This document shows positions 51,657 to 59,596 of a stretch of DNA of 64,000 nt, piece by piece. The notes beneath the pieces are model-generated. The model was not told where the DNA came from. It saw only the letters and a program-made list of their open reading frames with translations, and did not search any database. How positions within the stretch are numbered: position 1 is the first letter of the stretch; every line of letters begins with the position of its first letter. The position numbers were made by a program, and so were the translations under genes. Source of the stretch: Planosporangium spinosum (GTDB taxonomy: Bacteria > Actinomycetota > Actinomycetes > Mycobacteriales > Micromonosporaceae); contig NZ_JBLYUB010000023.1 of NCBI RefSeq assembly GCF_049999945.1, positions 1-64,000 on the forward strand, given 5' to 3'.

Positions 51657-52496
51657 GTGGCAGCGGGTCTCGATCCATCCGGGCGTCTACCGGTTGTCTT
51701 CACCACGCCGGCAACCTCGTCGTTCACCGAGTTCTTGAGCCTCGCCGCGCCGGACCTGCTGCCGGGCCGGCGCCCGCTGCCCGCCGGGGCGTCCGCCGAC
51801 GTCTCGCCGCACGCGACCACGATCGTGGCGCTGACCTGTGCGGACGGTGTGGTCATGGCCGGCGACCGCCGGGCCACCATGGGTAACCTCATCGCCAGCC
51901 GCGACATCGAGAAGGTCTTCGCTGCCGACGCCTACTCGCTGGTCGGCATCGCCGGCACCGCGGGGGTGGGCATCGAGCTGATGCGGCTGTTCCAGGTCGA
52001 GCTCGAGCACTACGAAAAGATCGAGGGCACGATGCTCTCGCTGCACGGCAAGGCCAACCGGCTGGCCACGATGATCCGCAACAACCTTGGCGCGGCGCTC
52101 CAGGGCCTGGCCGTGGTGCCGCTGTTCGCGGGCTTCGACGTGGAGGCCGAGGACGCCCGCCACGCCGGCCGGATCTTCAGCTTCGACATCGCCGGCGGCG
52201 TCTACGAGGAGAAGGGCTTCGACGCCATCGGCTCCGGGTCGCTGTTCGCCAAGTCGGCGCTGAAGAAGCGGTACCGCCCCGGAATTGCCGTCGACGAGGC
52301 GGTCCGGCTGGCGATGGAGGCGCTCTACGACGCCGCCGACGACGACACCGCGACCGGTGGCCCCGACCTCACCCGCCGGATCTTTCCGGTGGTGATGACC
52401 GCGACCGCGGACGGCTCGCGACGGCTGACCGACGAGGAGTCCGCCGTGGTGGCCGAAGCCGTGGTCCGCGACCGTATGGAGAACCCGGGCGGCTGA
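51657..52496 (+). CDS. prcB: 20S proteasome beta subunit
   Basis: PrcB is the catalytic subunit of the proteasome. The 279-residue precursor has a 53-residue propeptide that is removed to expose Thr54 (cleavage between Ala53 and Thr54 in SPHATTIVAL), the nucleophile. Lys and Asp of the active site are in the following MAGDRRATMGNLIASRDIEK segment. GSGSLFAKSALKKRY and ALYDAADDDTATGGPD are typical. GTG 51657 has AAAGGA upstream. It is separated from prcA by 55 bases. Confidence 0.96.
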   Translation: MAAGLDPSGRLPVVFTTPATSSFTEFLSLAAPDLLPGRRPLPAGASADVSPHATTIVALTCADGVVMAGDRRATMGNLIASRDIEKVFAADAYSLVGIAGTAGVGIELMRLFQVELEHYEKIEGTMLSLHGKANRLATMIRNNLGAALQGLAVVPLFAGFDVEAEDARHAGRIFSFDIAGGVYEEKGFDAIGSGSLFAKSALKKRYRPGIAVDEAVRLAMEALYDAADDDTATGGPDLTRRIFPVVMTATADGSRRLTDEESAVVAEAVVRDRMENPGG

Positions 52497-52551
52497 CGCC
52501 GCCCACCCCGCACGCAAGCCGACGATCGCCGTAAAGGAGACGCAAGCCGCC

Positions 52552-53391
52552 GTGGCCATGCAGTTCTATGCCTCGCCCGAGCAGATCATGCGGGACCGCT
52601 CGGAGTACGCCCGCAAGGGCATCGCCCGTGGTCGCAGCGTCGTCGTGCTCACCTATGAGGGTGGGGTCCTCTTCGTCGCCGAGAACCTGTCGACCGCCCT
52701 GCACAAGGTCAGCGAGATCTATGACCGGATCGGGTTCGCCGCCGTCGGGCGGTTCAACGAGTTCGAGAACCTGCGGGCCGCCGGCATCCGCCACGCGGAC
52801 TTCCGCGGGTACGCCTACGACCGCCGGGACGTGACGGGGCGGGCGCTGGCAAACGCGTACGCGCAGACCCTCGGCGCCATCTTCACCGAGCAGTCCAAGC
52901 CGTTCGAGGTGGAGATCTGCGTCGCCGAGGTCGGTACCCGGCCGGAGCGGGACGAGCTCTATCGGCTGACCTACGACGGCTCGGTGTACGACGAGTCGGA
53001 CACCGGCACGATCGCCATGGGTGGGCAGGCGGAGGCCATCTCCGAGGCGCTGCGCGGCAGTCACCGCCGCGACATGACGTTGCAGGAAGCGGTACGCCTG
53101 GCGGTGGACTCGCTCGGCAGCGTCGGTGGCGAGGGTGGCCAGCCGCGCAAGCTCGAAGCCGGCCAGCTCGAGGTCGCCGTGCTCGATCGCCGGCGCACCG
53201 GGCGTGCGTTCCGGCGTCTCACCGGCGCCGCACTCGCTCCGCTGCTCGCCCCCGCTGGCGGTGCCGAGGGTGGAACGGGTGACAAGGGTGCCGAGGAGGC
53301 CGGCGAGGCGCCGTCGATCGCCGAGCCCGGTACGTCGCCTGCGGACAAGTCGCCGGGCGGGGTGGACCCGCTCGCCGAGGGCGAGGCCTGA
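52552..53391 (+). CDS. prcA: 20S proteasome alpha subunit
   Basis: PrcA forms the outer rings and gate of the proteasome. The 279-residue protein begins MAMQFYASPEQIMRDRSEYA followed by RKGIARGRSVVVLTYEGGVL, the usual gate and H0 helix. It lacks the catalytic threonine, as expected. The C-terminal 55 residues are a long Gly/Ala/Glu/Pro tail (after RRTGRAFRRLTGAALAPLLA) longer than in mycobacteria. GTG 52552 or ATG 52558 can serve as start. It is last of the arc-dop-pup-prcBA set; a dispersed palindrome follows. Confidence 0.95.
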   Translation: MAMQFYASPEQIMRDRSEYARKGIARGRSVVVLTYEGGVLFVAENLSTALHKVSEIYDRIGFAAVGRFNEFENLRAAGIRHADFRGYAYDRRDVTGRALANAYAQTLGAIFTEQSKPFEVEICVAEVGTRPERDELYRLTYDGSVYDESDTGTIAMGGQAEAISEALRGSHRRDMTLQEAVRLAVDSLGSVGGEGGQPRKLEAGQLEVAVLDRRRTGRAFRRLTGAALAPLLAPAGGAEGGTGDKGAEEAGEAPSIAEPGTSPADKSPGGVDPLAEGEA

Positions 53392-53414
53392 CCGGCCTGC
53401 CGGGTCCGTCGTCG

Positions 53415-53520
53415 TCAAGATCCGCGCACCGCGGAGTCAAGATCCGCGCAAGGTCGCACGTATTGCTGCTTCCCGGAGCGCTGATACCGCAATGTTCGCG
53501 ACCTTGCGCGGATCTTGACC
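53415..53520. repeat. dispersed intergenic palindromic element, copy 2
   Basis: A 21-base arm (53437-53457) is the exact reverse complement of 53498-53518. Inside lies ATTGCTGCTTCCCGG and GCAATGTTCGCGACCTTG, matching copy 1. A further direct copy of TCAAGATCCGCGCA sits at 53415-53428, and degraded GGATCTTGG and GGATCTCGACC copies follow to 53570. It lies between the convergent prcA and DUF2304 genes and could act as a bidirectional terminator. Confidence 0.75.
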
Positions 53521-53603
53521 GCTGGGGCGGTCACGGATCTTGGCCCCTGGGGCCGTCGCGGATCTCGACCGTCCGGACGGGGTCCGCGACGGCGGACGCT
53601 GCT

Positions 53604-53999
53604 TCAGACCAGCGGTTCGGCCTCACCGGGTCGGGTCGGGGGCGGCAGCAGCCCGCGTTCACGGTTGAGTGTCTCGGCATCACGGATGGCGACCGCGCGG
53701 GCCAGTTCGGTGACCCGCTGCTCGCTTTCCCGCAGTCGCAGATAGAAGTTGAGGACCGCGAACACGAACGCCACGATCAGCCCGTACAGCAGCAGGTCCG
53801 CGCCGCGACCGACGCCGACGAGATGTGCCACCCAGGTGGTGGCTTCGGGATTGACCACCGCGATGGCGTTCAGCATCAGGAACACGATGAACGCCAGCCG
53901 CTTGCCGGCCTGCATGCGGACGCCGTGCTGACCGCGGATGAACACCATGAGGAAGCCGAGGATAGCGGCCAGCAGGAACGCCTTGATCAGGATCTGCAT
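53604..53999 (-). CDS. DUF2304 domain-containing small membrane protein
   Basis: The 131-residue protein has three hydrophobic segments (residues 1-18 ILIKAFLLAAILGFLMVFIR, about 35-50, and about 62-80 LLLYGLIVAFVFAVLNFYLR) followed by a charged coiled-coil tail (RLRESEQRVTELARAVAIRD). DUF2304 proteins usually accompany family 2 glycosyltransferases, as here, and are thought to be their membrane partners. ATG 53999 lies four bases after the glycosyltransferase stop. Confidence 0.88.
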   Translation of the reverse strand: MQILIKAFLLAAILGFLMVFIRGQHGVRMQAGKRLAFIVFLMLNAIAVVNPEATTWVAHLVGVGRGADLLLYGLIVAFVFAVLNFYLRLRESEQRVTELARAVAIRDAETLNRERGLLPPPTRPGEAEPLV

Positions 54000-54003
54000 G
54001 TCG

Positions 54004-54753
54004 TCACTTCCCACGCCGTGACATCGAGACATCGAACAGGATGTTGACGCCGTTGATCAGTGACTGACCCTTGGCCCGCGAGTAGTCGGTGTAGAGGATC
54101 GTCACCGGCTGCTCCACGACGCGCCACGGGGAGCGGGCGAGGACCGTGGCGATCTCGGAGGCGTGCGCCATGCCGTTCTGGGTGATGTGCAGCCCCTCTG
54201 CCGGCTCCCGACCGAACACCCGCAGGCCGTTGTGCGCGTCGGTGAGCTTCAGCCGGCGGGCGGTCGGGCTGAGGGCGACCACGGTACGCAAGACGACGCG
54301 CTTGATCCACGGAACGGCGGCCGCGTCGCGGAGGAAGCGGGATCCCAGGACCACGTCGGCGGTGCCGGACCGGGCCACGTCGAGCATCGCGGACACGTCC
54401 TCGACGCGGTGCTGGCCGTCGGCGTCGAAGGTGACGAAGTACCGGCCGCCGGTGCGGGCCAGCGCGTAGCGCAGGCCGGTCTGCAGCGCCGCGCCCTGCC
54501 CCATGTTGATCGGGTGGCGCACCAGGTGGGCGCGGGTGCCGAGGATCTCCGCGGCGGAGGAGTCGGTGCTGCCGTCGTCGACGCACACGATGTTGGGGAA
54601 GGTCGCGAGAACCTTCTCCACGACGTCGGCGATCACCTTCTCCTCGTTGTAGACGGGGATGACGACCCACACGTCCCTGTTGCCCTGGACCACCCGCTCA
54701 CCTCTCGAGGCCGTACGCCGCGGCAATGATAACGGCGCCGCGGTTGCCGTCAT
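54004..54753 (-). CDS. family 2 glycosyltransferase (DPM/polyprenyl-phosphate type)
   Basis: The 249-residue GT-A enzyme has VWVVIPVYNEEKVIADVVEK, the VDDGSTDSS motif, the FDADGQHR metal-binding motif and GSRFLRDAAAVPWIKRVVLR. The size and lack of a C-terminal membrane domain fit the dolichol/polyprenyl-phosphate sugar transferase class; paired DUF2304 proteins supply the membrane anchor. The sugar is unknown. The pair runs opposite to and interrupts the proteasome cluster. Confidence 0.9.
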   Translation of the reverse strand: MTATAAPLSLPRRTASRGERVVQGNRDVWVVIPVYNEEKVIADVVEKVLATFPNIVCVDDGSTDSSAAEILGTRAHLVRHPINMGQGAALQTGLRYALARTGGRYFVTFDADGQHRVEDVSAMLDVARSGTADVVLGSRFLRDAAAVPWIKRVVLRTVVALSPTARRLKLTDAHNGLRVFGREPAEGLHITQNGMAHASEIATVLARSPWRVVEQPVTILYTDYSRAKGQSLINGVNILFDVSMSRRGK

Positions 54754-55168
54754 GATCTACGCCGGTGGGCGTGCGAGCCGGCGGTGTGCCCGCCACCACG
54801 ACCGGCCGCCATGAACACCGGCCGGTCGCGCTCGATCAGGTGGAACGTGAATCGTCGCGGGAGAACCCGCACCGGTCCACCGCGCCGGAGCCGCGACATG
54901 GACCCGCATGCCTGCTCCGCCGCCGTGCCCGGATCGACGGTTCGGTGTCCTGATGGTAGGCGAGGCGCGCCGCGGCGCGGCAGCGAACCCGTCGGCGTCG
55001 CCGGTGCGGGCGGTGGCCGCCGGTGTCGGCGTGGGCGGTGGCCGCCGGTGTCGGCGTGGACGGTGGCCGCCGGTGTCGCCGGCACCATCTGTATCGCGAC
55101 AATGGTACAAATGTTGCTACGACTGGACGCCGGAGGTGCCGGCGGTGGTCTGTGGCGGGTGAGCAGTG
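54754..55168. other. 415-bp divergent region between GT2 and GntR genes
   Basis: The region is not coding as far as I can see. It contains a 25-base tandem repeat (55021-55070) and, just before the regulator, GTATCGCGACAATGGTAC (55091-55108), an imperfect GTA/TAC-ended symmetry that could be an operator for the YtrA-type regulator. Confidence 0.4.
55021..55070. repeat. 25-bp tandem repeat, two copies plus partials
   Basis: Units 55021-55045 and 55046-55070 differ at one base. A 19-base partial copy precedes (55002-55020) and a 12-base partial follows. Confidence 0.75.
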
Positions 55169-55552
55169 ATGATCATTCAGGTGGACCCGGCGTCCCCGGT
55201 GCCCCCGTACGAGCAGGTACGGGCCAGAATCGCGACGCTGGCCCGGGACGGTGAGCTGCCGGCCGGCACGCGGCTGCCGACGGTCCGCCAGCTCGCGGCT
55301 GACCTCGACCTCGCGGTCAACACCGTGGCGCGGGCGTACCGGGAGTTGGAGACGGCCGGCCTGGTCGAGACCCGGGGCCGGCACGGCACGTTCGTCACGC
55401 CCCGGGCCGGCGGCGTGCCGGCGGAGGCCCAGCGGCTCGCGACCCGGTACGCCGAGGAGACCCGCCGGCTCGGGCTGAGTCCCGCGCAGGCGCTCGGGCT
55501 GGTCCGCGCGGCGCTGGGGCAGGCCGGGCCGGCGGAGAGCGCACCGCGCTGA
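55169..55552 (+). CDS. YtrA-subfamily GntR transcriptional regulator
   Basis: The 127-residue protein is a short GntR regulator lacking a large effector domain. Its winged helix includes VPPYEQVRARIATLARDGEL, RLPTVRQLAADLDLAVNTVA and the wing VETRGRHGTFVT. The C-terminal 35 residues (EAQRLATRYAEETRRLGLSP) are a short dimerisation helix, typical of YtrA regulators, which usually control ABC transporter genes. No ABC genes are adjacent. ATG 55169 is chosen; GTG 55166 overlaps it. The region upstream contains a possible operator. Confidence 0.85.
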   Translation: MIIQVDPASPVPPYEQVRARIATLARDGELPAGTRLPTVRQLAADLDLAVNTVARAYRELETAGLVETRGRHGTFVTPRAGGVPAEAQRLATRYAEETRRLGLSPAQALGLVRAALGQAGPAESAPR

Positions 55553-55687
55553 CGACGGCGGACGTCGACACGTGCCGGTGCGGTCCGATCGACTGGTGAC
55601 CTCCGGTGACGATGTGGCCACGGTACGTCCGAAAAATCAATCATGATCTGGGGCCACTCGCTACGGCGGGAATGTGCCTCCGGCGGC

Positions 55688-55693
55688 TAATGT
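55688..55693 (+). promoter_or_regulatory. -10 box of leaderless pafA mRNA
   Basis: TAATGT is separated by six bases from ATG 55700, so the message probably begins at the A of the start codon. No ribosome site is visible. Confidence 0.6.
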
Positions 55694-55699
55694 CTTTCC

Positions 55700-57058
55700 A
55701 TGGACCGGCGCATCTTCGGACTGGAGACCGAGTACGGGGTCACCTGTACCTATCGAGGGCAGCGGCGGCTGTCCCCGGACGAGGTGGCGCGTTACCTTTT
55801 CCGACGGGTCGTGTCGTGGGGCCGTTCGAGCAACGTGTTCCTGCGCAACGGCGCGCGGCTTTACCTTGACGTCGGATCGCACCCGGAGTACGCGACTCCC
55901 GAGTGCGACTCAGTCCCCGACCTGGTCGTGCACGACCGTGCCGGCGAGCGCATCCTCGAAGGCCTGCTCGTCGACGCCGAGAAGCGCCTGCATGACGAAG
56001 GCATCGCGGGCGAGATCTACCTGTTCAAGAACAACACCGACTCCGCCGGCAACTCGTACGGCTGCCATGAGAACTATCTGGTCAGCCGGCACGGCGAGTT
56101 CGGGCGGCTGGCCGATGTACTCATCCCGTTCCTGGTCACCCGGCAGCTCATCTGCGGCGCCGGCAAGGTGCTGCAGACCCCGAGGGGGGCCGTGTACTGC
56201 CTGTCGCAGCGGGCCGAGCACATCTGGGAGGGGGTCTCGTCGGCCACCACCCGAAGCCGGCCGATCATCAACACCCGGGACGAGCCGCACGCCGACGCCG
56301 AGCGGTACCGGCGGCTGCACGTCATCGTCGGCGACTCCAACATGAACGAGGTCACCACGCTGCTCAAGGTGGGCAGCGCCGACATCGTGCTGCGGATGAT
56401 CGAGGCCGGTGTCCCGGTGCGTGACCTCACCCTGGAGAACCCGATCCGGGCGATCCGGGAGGTCAGCCATGACATCACCGGGCGGCGCAAGGTGCGGCTC
56501 GCCAACGGCAAGGAGTGCAGCGCGCTCGAGATCCAGCAGGAGTACTACAGCCGGGCGACCGAGTTCGTCGAGCGGCGTGGCTCGGACGCCGCCACCAAGC
56601 GGGTGGTGGAGTTGTGGGGCCGAGTCCTGCACGCGGTGGAGACCGGCGACCTGTCCGGGGTGGACCGTGAGATCGACTGGGTCACCAAGCTCCGAATGAT
56701 CGAGGGGTACCAGCGCAAGCACGACCTGCCGCTGTCGCACCCCCGGGTGGCCCAGATGGACCTCGCCTACCACGACCTGCGGCGCGGCCGGGGTCTGTAC
56801 GCGCTGCTGGAGAAGCGGGGCGCGGTCGACCGGGTGGCCACCGACGTGGAGATCTTCCAGGCGAAGGAGACCCCGCCCCAGACCACCCGGGCCCGGCTGC
56901 GCGGGGAGTTCATCCGGCACGCGCAGGAGCGCCGCCGGGACTTCACCGTCGACTGGGTGCACCTCAAGCTCAATGACCAGGCACAGCGGACGGTGCTGTG
57001 TAAGGACCCGTTCCGAGCCTACGACGAGCGGGTCGACCGGTTGATCGCCAGCATGTGA
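55700..57058 (+). CDS. pafA: Pup ligase
   Basis: PafA attaches the C-terminal Glu of Pup to substrate lysines using ATP. The 452-residue protein has MDRRIFGLETEYGVT with the metal-binding Glu, SNVFLRNGARLYLDVGSHPE with the catalytic Asp57, IYLFKNNTDSAGNSYGCHEN, TRSRPIINTRDEPHADAERY and the C-terminal LNDQAQRTVLCKDPF Pup-groove segment. It lacks the Dop insertion. It lies apart from arc-pup because of the inserted glycosyltransferase pair and GntR gene, and has its own leaderless promoter. Confidence 0.96.
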   Translation: MDRRIFGLETEYGVTCTYRGQRRLSPDEVARYLFRRVVSWGRSSNVFLRNGARLYLDVGSHPEYATPECDSVPDLVVHDRAGERILEGLLVDAEKRLHDEGIAGEIYLFKNNTDSAGNSYGCHENYLVSRHGEFGRLADVLIPFLVTRQLICGAGKVLQTPRGAVYCLSQRAEHIWEGVSSATTRSRPIINTRDEPHADAERYRRLHVIVGDSNMNEVTTLLKVGSADIVLRMIEAGVPVRDLTLENPIRAIREVSHDITGRRKVRLANGKECSALEIQQEYYSRATEFVERRGSDAATKRVVELWGRVLHAVETGDLSGVDREIDWVTKLRMIEGYQRKHDLPLSHPRVAQMDLAYHDLRRGRGLYALLEKRGAVDRVATDVEIFQAKETPPQTTRARLRGEFIRHAQERRRDFTVDWVHLKLNDQAQRTVLCKDPFRAYDERVDRLIASM

Positions 57059-57093
57059 CTGGCGGGTAGCAAGCCGGTAGGCTCGGCGGCGCG

Positions 57094-58215
57094 ATGGCAA
57101 ACGATGAATCCGCCGCCGAGCCGACGCCTGCGCTCCGCTCGCCCGCGCCCGCGCCTTCCGAGCCTCCGCCGGCGCCTCCTGCGCCCGCGGAGGCGCCGGC
57201 GATCCCTGTGGGCGTAACCGTGTCCACGCCGTCGGCTGCCGCCGGCGACGCCGTGGACACGACGCCGTCGACGATCCCTGTGGGCGTAACCGTGTCCACG
57301 CCGTCGGCTGCCGCCGGCGACGCCGTGGACACGACGCCGCCGACCTCCGCGGGCGCGCCCGCGGAGGTGACTCCCGCAGTCTCGCCGCCGGACGTTCCCA
57401 CCGCGCCGACGGACGGCGGGGATACGCCATCCACCGTGCCGCCGGACGTTCCCACCGTGCCGGACGGCGGGGGTACGTCCCCCGACAGGGCGGTGGGCAC
57501 CGGCGGCACGGTGGGCGACGAGAGCGCGCCGCCCGCCCGACCGGGCGCGGCGCTCACCGCGCACCCGCTCGTCGCCCGGATCCGTGACCTCGCGGCCACG
57601 GGGTCACAGCGGGTGCGGTTCGCCGTCGCCGCCGGCGCGGCGGCCCTGGTGCTGCTCGTCGGATTCGTCTCGTGTTCCGGGCCCGACGCCGGGCCGGGCG
57701 GCCTCGTTCCGGCGGGGACGGCCGTCTTCAGCGCGTCCGCGGAGTCGCCCGGCAGTGCCGCTGCCACGTCGCGCGCGCCGGCGGCGACCACGGACGGCTG
57801 CCATGGGATCGTCACGGCGGCCCAGGTGTCGAAGGCGGCCGGTTTCGAGGCGGTGGGTGCGGGTGGGGACGCCGCGGCCGCGGTCACGGCGTACGCCGAG
57901 ACGCTGCGCGCGCGGGGGCTCGCCGCCACCGTGCACGTCTGCCCGTTCGTCGGAACCCACGGCGACCAGGTGCACGTCATGGCCCTGGTCTTCCCCGACG
58001 CCCGGCAGGCCGAGCGGATGTACGCGGACACGAAGGTGGGGACGAAGGCGCTGTCGGGCGTCGGGGACGCGGCGGTCACCGATGGCGCGCGGACGTTGTC
58101 GGCGCGGCGCGGGCGCAGCGTGGTGCTCGTCCAGTTGATCCGGGTGGCCAGCCCCACCGCCGACAACACGGCGCCGCTGCGGGCGCTGGCGCTCGCCGCG
58201 CTGGCCAAGGTCTGA
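57094..58215 (+). CDS. single-pass membrane protein with repeat-rich cytoplasmic segment
   Basis: The 373-residue protein has a long Ala/Pro/Thr-rich N-terminal half (residues 1-165), one transmembrane segment (VRFAVAAGAAALVLLVGFVS, around residue 180) and an external domain with two cysteines (DGCHGIVTAAQVSKAAGFEA, TVHVCPFVGTHGDQVHVMAL). The N-terminal half contains two copies of a 24-residue unit beginning IPVGVTVSTPSAAAGD. The external domain could bind a ligand. I recognise no family, and the gene lies between pafA and the MFS transporter. Confidence 0.7.
   Translation: MANDESAAEPTPALRSPAPAPSEPPPAPPAPAEAPAIPVGVTVSTPSAAAGDAVDTTPSTIPVGVTVSTPSAAAGDAVDTTPPTSAGAPAEVTPAVSPPDVPTAPTDGGDTPSTVPPDVPTVPDGGGTSPDRAVGTGGTVGDESAPPARPGAALTAHPLVARIRDLAATGSQRVRFAVAAGAAALVLLVGFVSCSGPDAGPGGLVPAGTAVFSASAESPGSAAATSRAPAATTDGCHGIVTAAQVSKAAGFEAVGAGGDAAAAVTAYAETLRARGLAATVHVCPFVGTHGDQVHVMALVFPDARQAERMYADTKVGTKALSGVGDAAVTDGARTLSARRGRSVVLVQLIRVASPTADNTAPLRALALAALAKV
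57201..57339. repeat. 72-bp period in-frame duplication
   Basis: Sequence 57201-57267 is repeated without change at 57273-57339. The 24-residue unit includes a small hairpin (GTGTCCACG and CGTGGACAC). It probably arose recently, since no base differs. Confidence 0.85.
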
Positions 58216-58293
58216 CGGACCCCGAGGTCCGGGGCGACCGCTCTCAGGATCCAGCGGTACCGGCGCTCCGCACGGCTCTTTTTTAGCATCGCT

Positions 58294-58299
58294 TACTGT
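58294..58299 (+). promoter_or_regulatory. -10 box of leaderless MFS transporter mRNA
   Basis: TACTGT lies seven bases before GTG 58307. A T-rich stretch precedes it. Confidence 0.45.
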
Positions 58300-58306
58300 C
58301 TGTGGG

Positions 58307-59575
58307 GTGTGCGAAGCCCAGACGCGGGACCGTGTCGAGGTCCGACGACCAGGCTGGCTACTGGTACTCCTCGGGGCGGTGACCGGTATCGGGCCGTTCT
58401 CGATGGACATGTACCTGCCGGCGCTGCCCCGCATCAGCGACGAGTTCCACACCGGAGCCGCACAGATCCAGCTCACCCTCACCGCGTGCCTCGTCGGTCT
58501 CGCGGCGGGTCAGTTGCTGGTCGGCCCGCTCAGCGACCGGTGGGGCCGGCGTCGCCCGCTGCTGGCCGGTCTCGGCCTGTACGTGGTGACCTCGCTCCTG
58601 TGCGTCGCGGCCACCTCGCCGGCCACCCTGACGCTGGCCCGGCTGGGGCAGGGCCTGGCCGGCGGCGCGGCCGTCGTCATCGCCCGTGCCGTCGTCCGTG
58701 ACCTGCACAGCGGGGCAGCCGCGGCGGCGTACTTCTCTCGCCTGGTCCTGGTCTTCGGGGTCGCGCCGGTCATCGCACCGAGCGTGGGTGGCATCGCCCT
58801 GCGGGCCACCGGCTGGCGCGGAATCTTCCTGATCCTCGCCGCGATCGGCCTGCTGGTGCTCGTCGCCGCCGCCACGGGACTGCCGGAGACGCTGTCCGTC
58901 GCGCGCCGCCAGGCCGGTGGCCTGGCGGAGACCGGCCGTGGCGTACGGGCACTGCTGCGCGACCGCTCGTACGTCGGGTACGCGTGCGCACTGGGTCTCG
59001 CGGGCGCCGGGCTGTTCGCGTACATCTCCGGGTCGTCGTTCGCGCTGCAACGCGTCTACGGTGCCTCACCCCAGGTCTACGGCCTGCTGTTCGGGGTGAA
59101 CGCCCTCGGGTTCGTGCTCGTCGGCCAGCTCAACGGCCACCTGGTGCGCCGAGTACCGCCCCGCCGCCTGCTGGCGACCGGGTTGGTCGTCCTGGTCGCC
59201 GCCGCGCTCGCCCTGCTGCTCGTGACGCGCTGGCACAGCCTGTTCGCGGTGGCGGTACCGCTGTTCGTGTTCATGTCCGTGCTCGGCATGGTGCTGCCCA
59301 ACACCACGGCGCTGGCCCTGGACCTGCACCCGGGCCTGGCGGGTACGGCCTCCGCGCTGCTGGGGGCGGCGCAGTCGCTGTGCGGGGCGGTCAGCGCGCC
59401 GCTGGTCGGTCTCGGCGGCGGCGCGACGCCCATGGCGCTCGCCATGACGGCCGGCGCGGCCGGCGGGATGGCCGCCTTCCTGCTCGCCGCGCGCGGCCCC
59501 CGCGGTGACCGCGGCCCCCGCGGTGACGTGCACGAGGACGTCGCCGAGCGCGGGGTGCGCGGGGGCACCAGCTAG
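58307..59575 (+). CDS. Bcr/CflA-type MFS multidrug efflux transporter
   Basis: The 422-residue protein has about 12 membrane segments. It has GIGPFSMDMYLPALPRISDE (Bcr/CflA signature), the MFS motif LLVGPLSDRWGRRRPLLAG in loop 2-3, GQGLAGGAAVVIARAVVRDL in helix 4, and the second-half motif near HLVRRVPPRRLL. The last 30 residues are a Gly/Arg-rich tail with a GPRGD repeat. Such pumps export drugs or sulfonamide-type compounds by proton antiport. The stop codon sits in the first copy of an 18-base duplication. Confidence 0.88.
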   Translation: MCEAQTRDRVEVRRPGWLLVLLGAVTGIGPFSMDMYLPALPRISDEFHTGAAQIQLTLTACLVGLAAGQLLVGPLSDRWGRRRPLLAGLGLYVVTSLLCVAATSPATLTLARLGQGLAGGAAVVIARAVVRDLHSGAAAAAYFSRLVLVFGVAPVIAPSVGGIALRATGWRGIFLILAAIGLLVLVAAATGLPETLSVARRQAGGLAETGRGVRALLRDRSYVGYACALGLAGAGLFAYISGSSFALQRVYGASPQVYGLLFGVNALGFVLVGQLNGHLVRRVPPRRLLATGLVVLVAAALALLLVTRWHSLFAVAVPLFVFMSVLGMVLPNTTALALDLHPGLAGTASALLGAAQSLCGAVSAPLVGLGGGATPMALAMTAGAAGGMAAFLLAARGPRGDRGPRGDVHEDVAERGVRGGTS

Positions 59576-59596
59576 ACCGGGGGCACCAGCTAGACC
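59561..59596. repeat. 18-bp tandem duplication holding two opposing stop codons
   Basis: GGGGGCACCAGCTAGACC is present twice (59561-59578, 59579-59596). TAG in the first copy ends the MFS gene on the plus strand; CTA in the second copy ends the DUF3866 gene on the minus strand. Confidence 0.8.

Noticed and set aside
54754..55168. Arg/Pro-rich frames between the glycosyltransferase and GntR genes
   Set aside because: They overlap the 25-bp repeats and show no conserved features.
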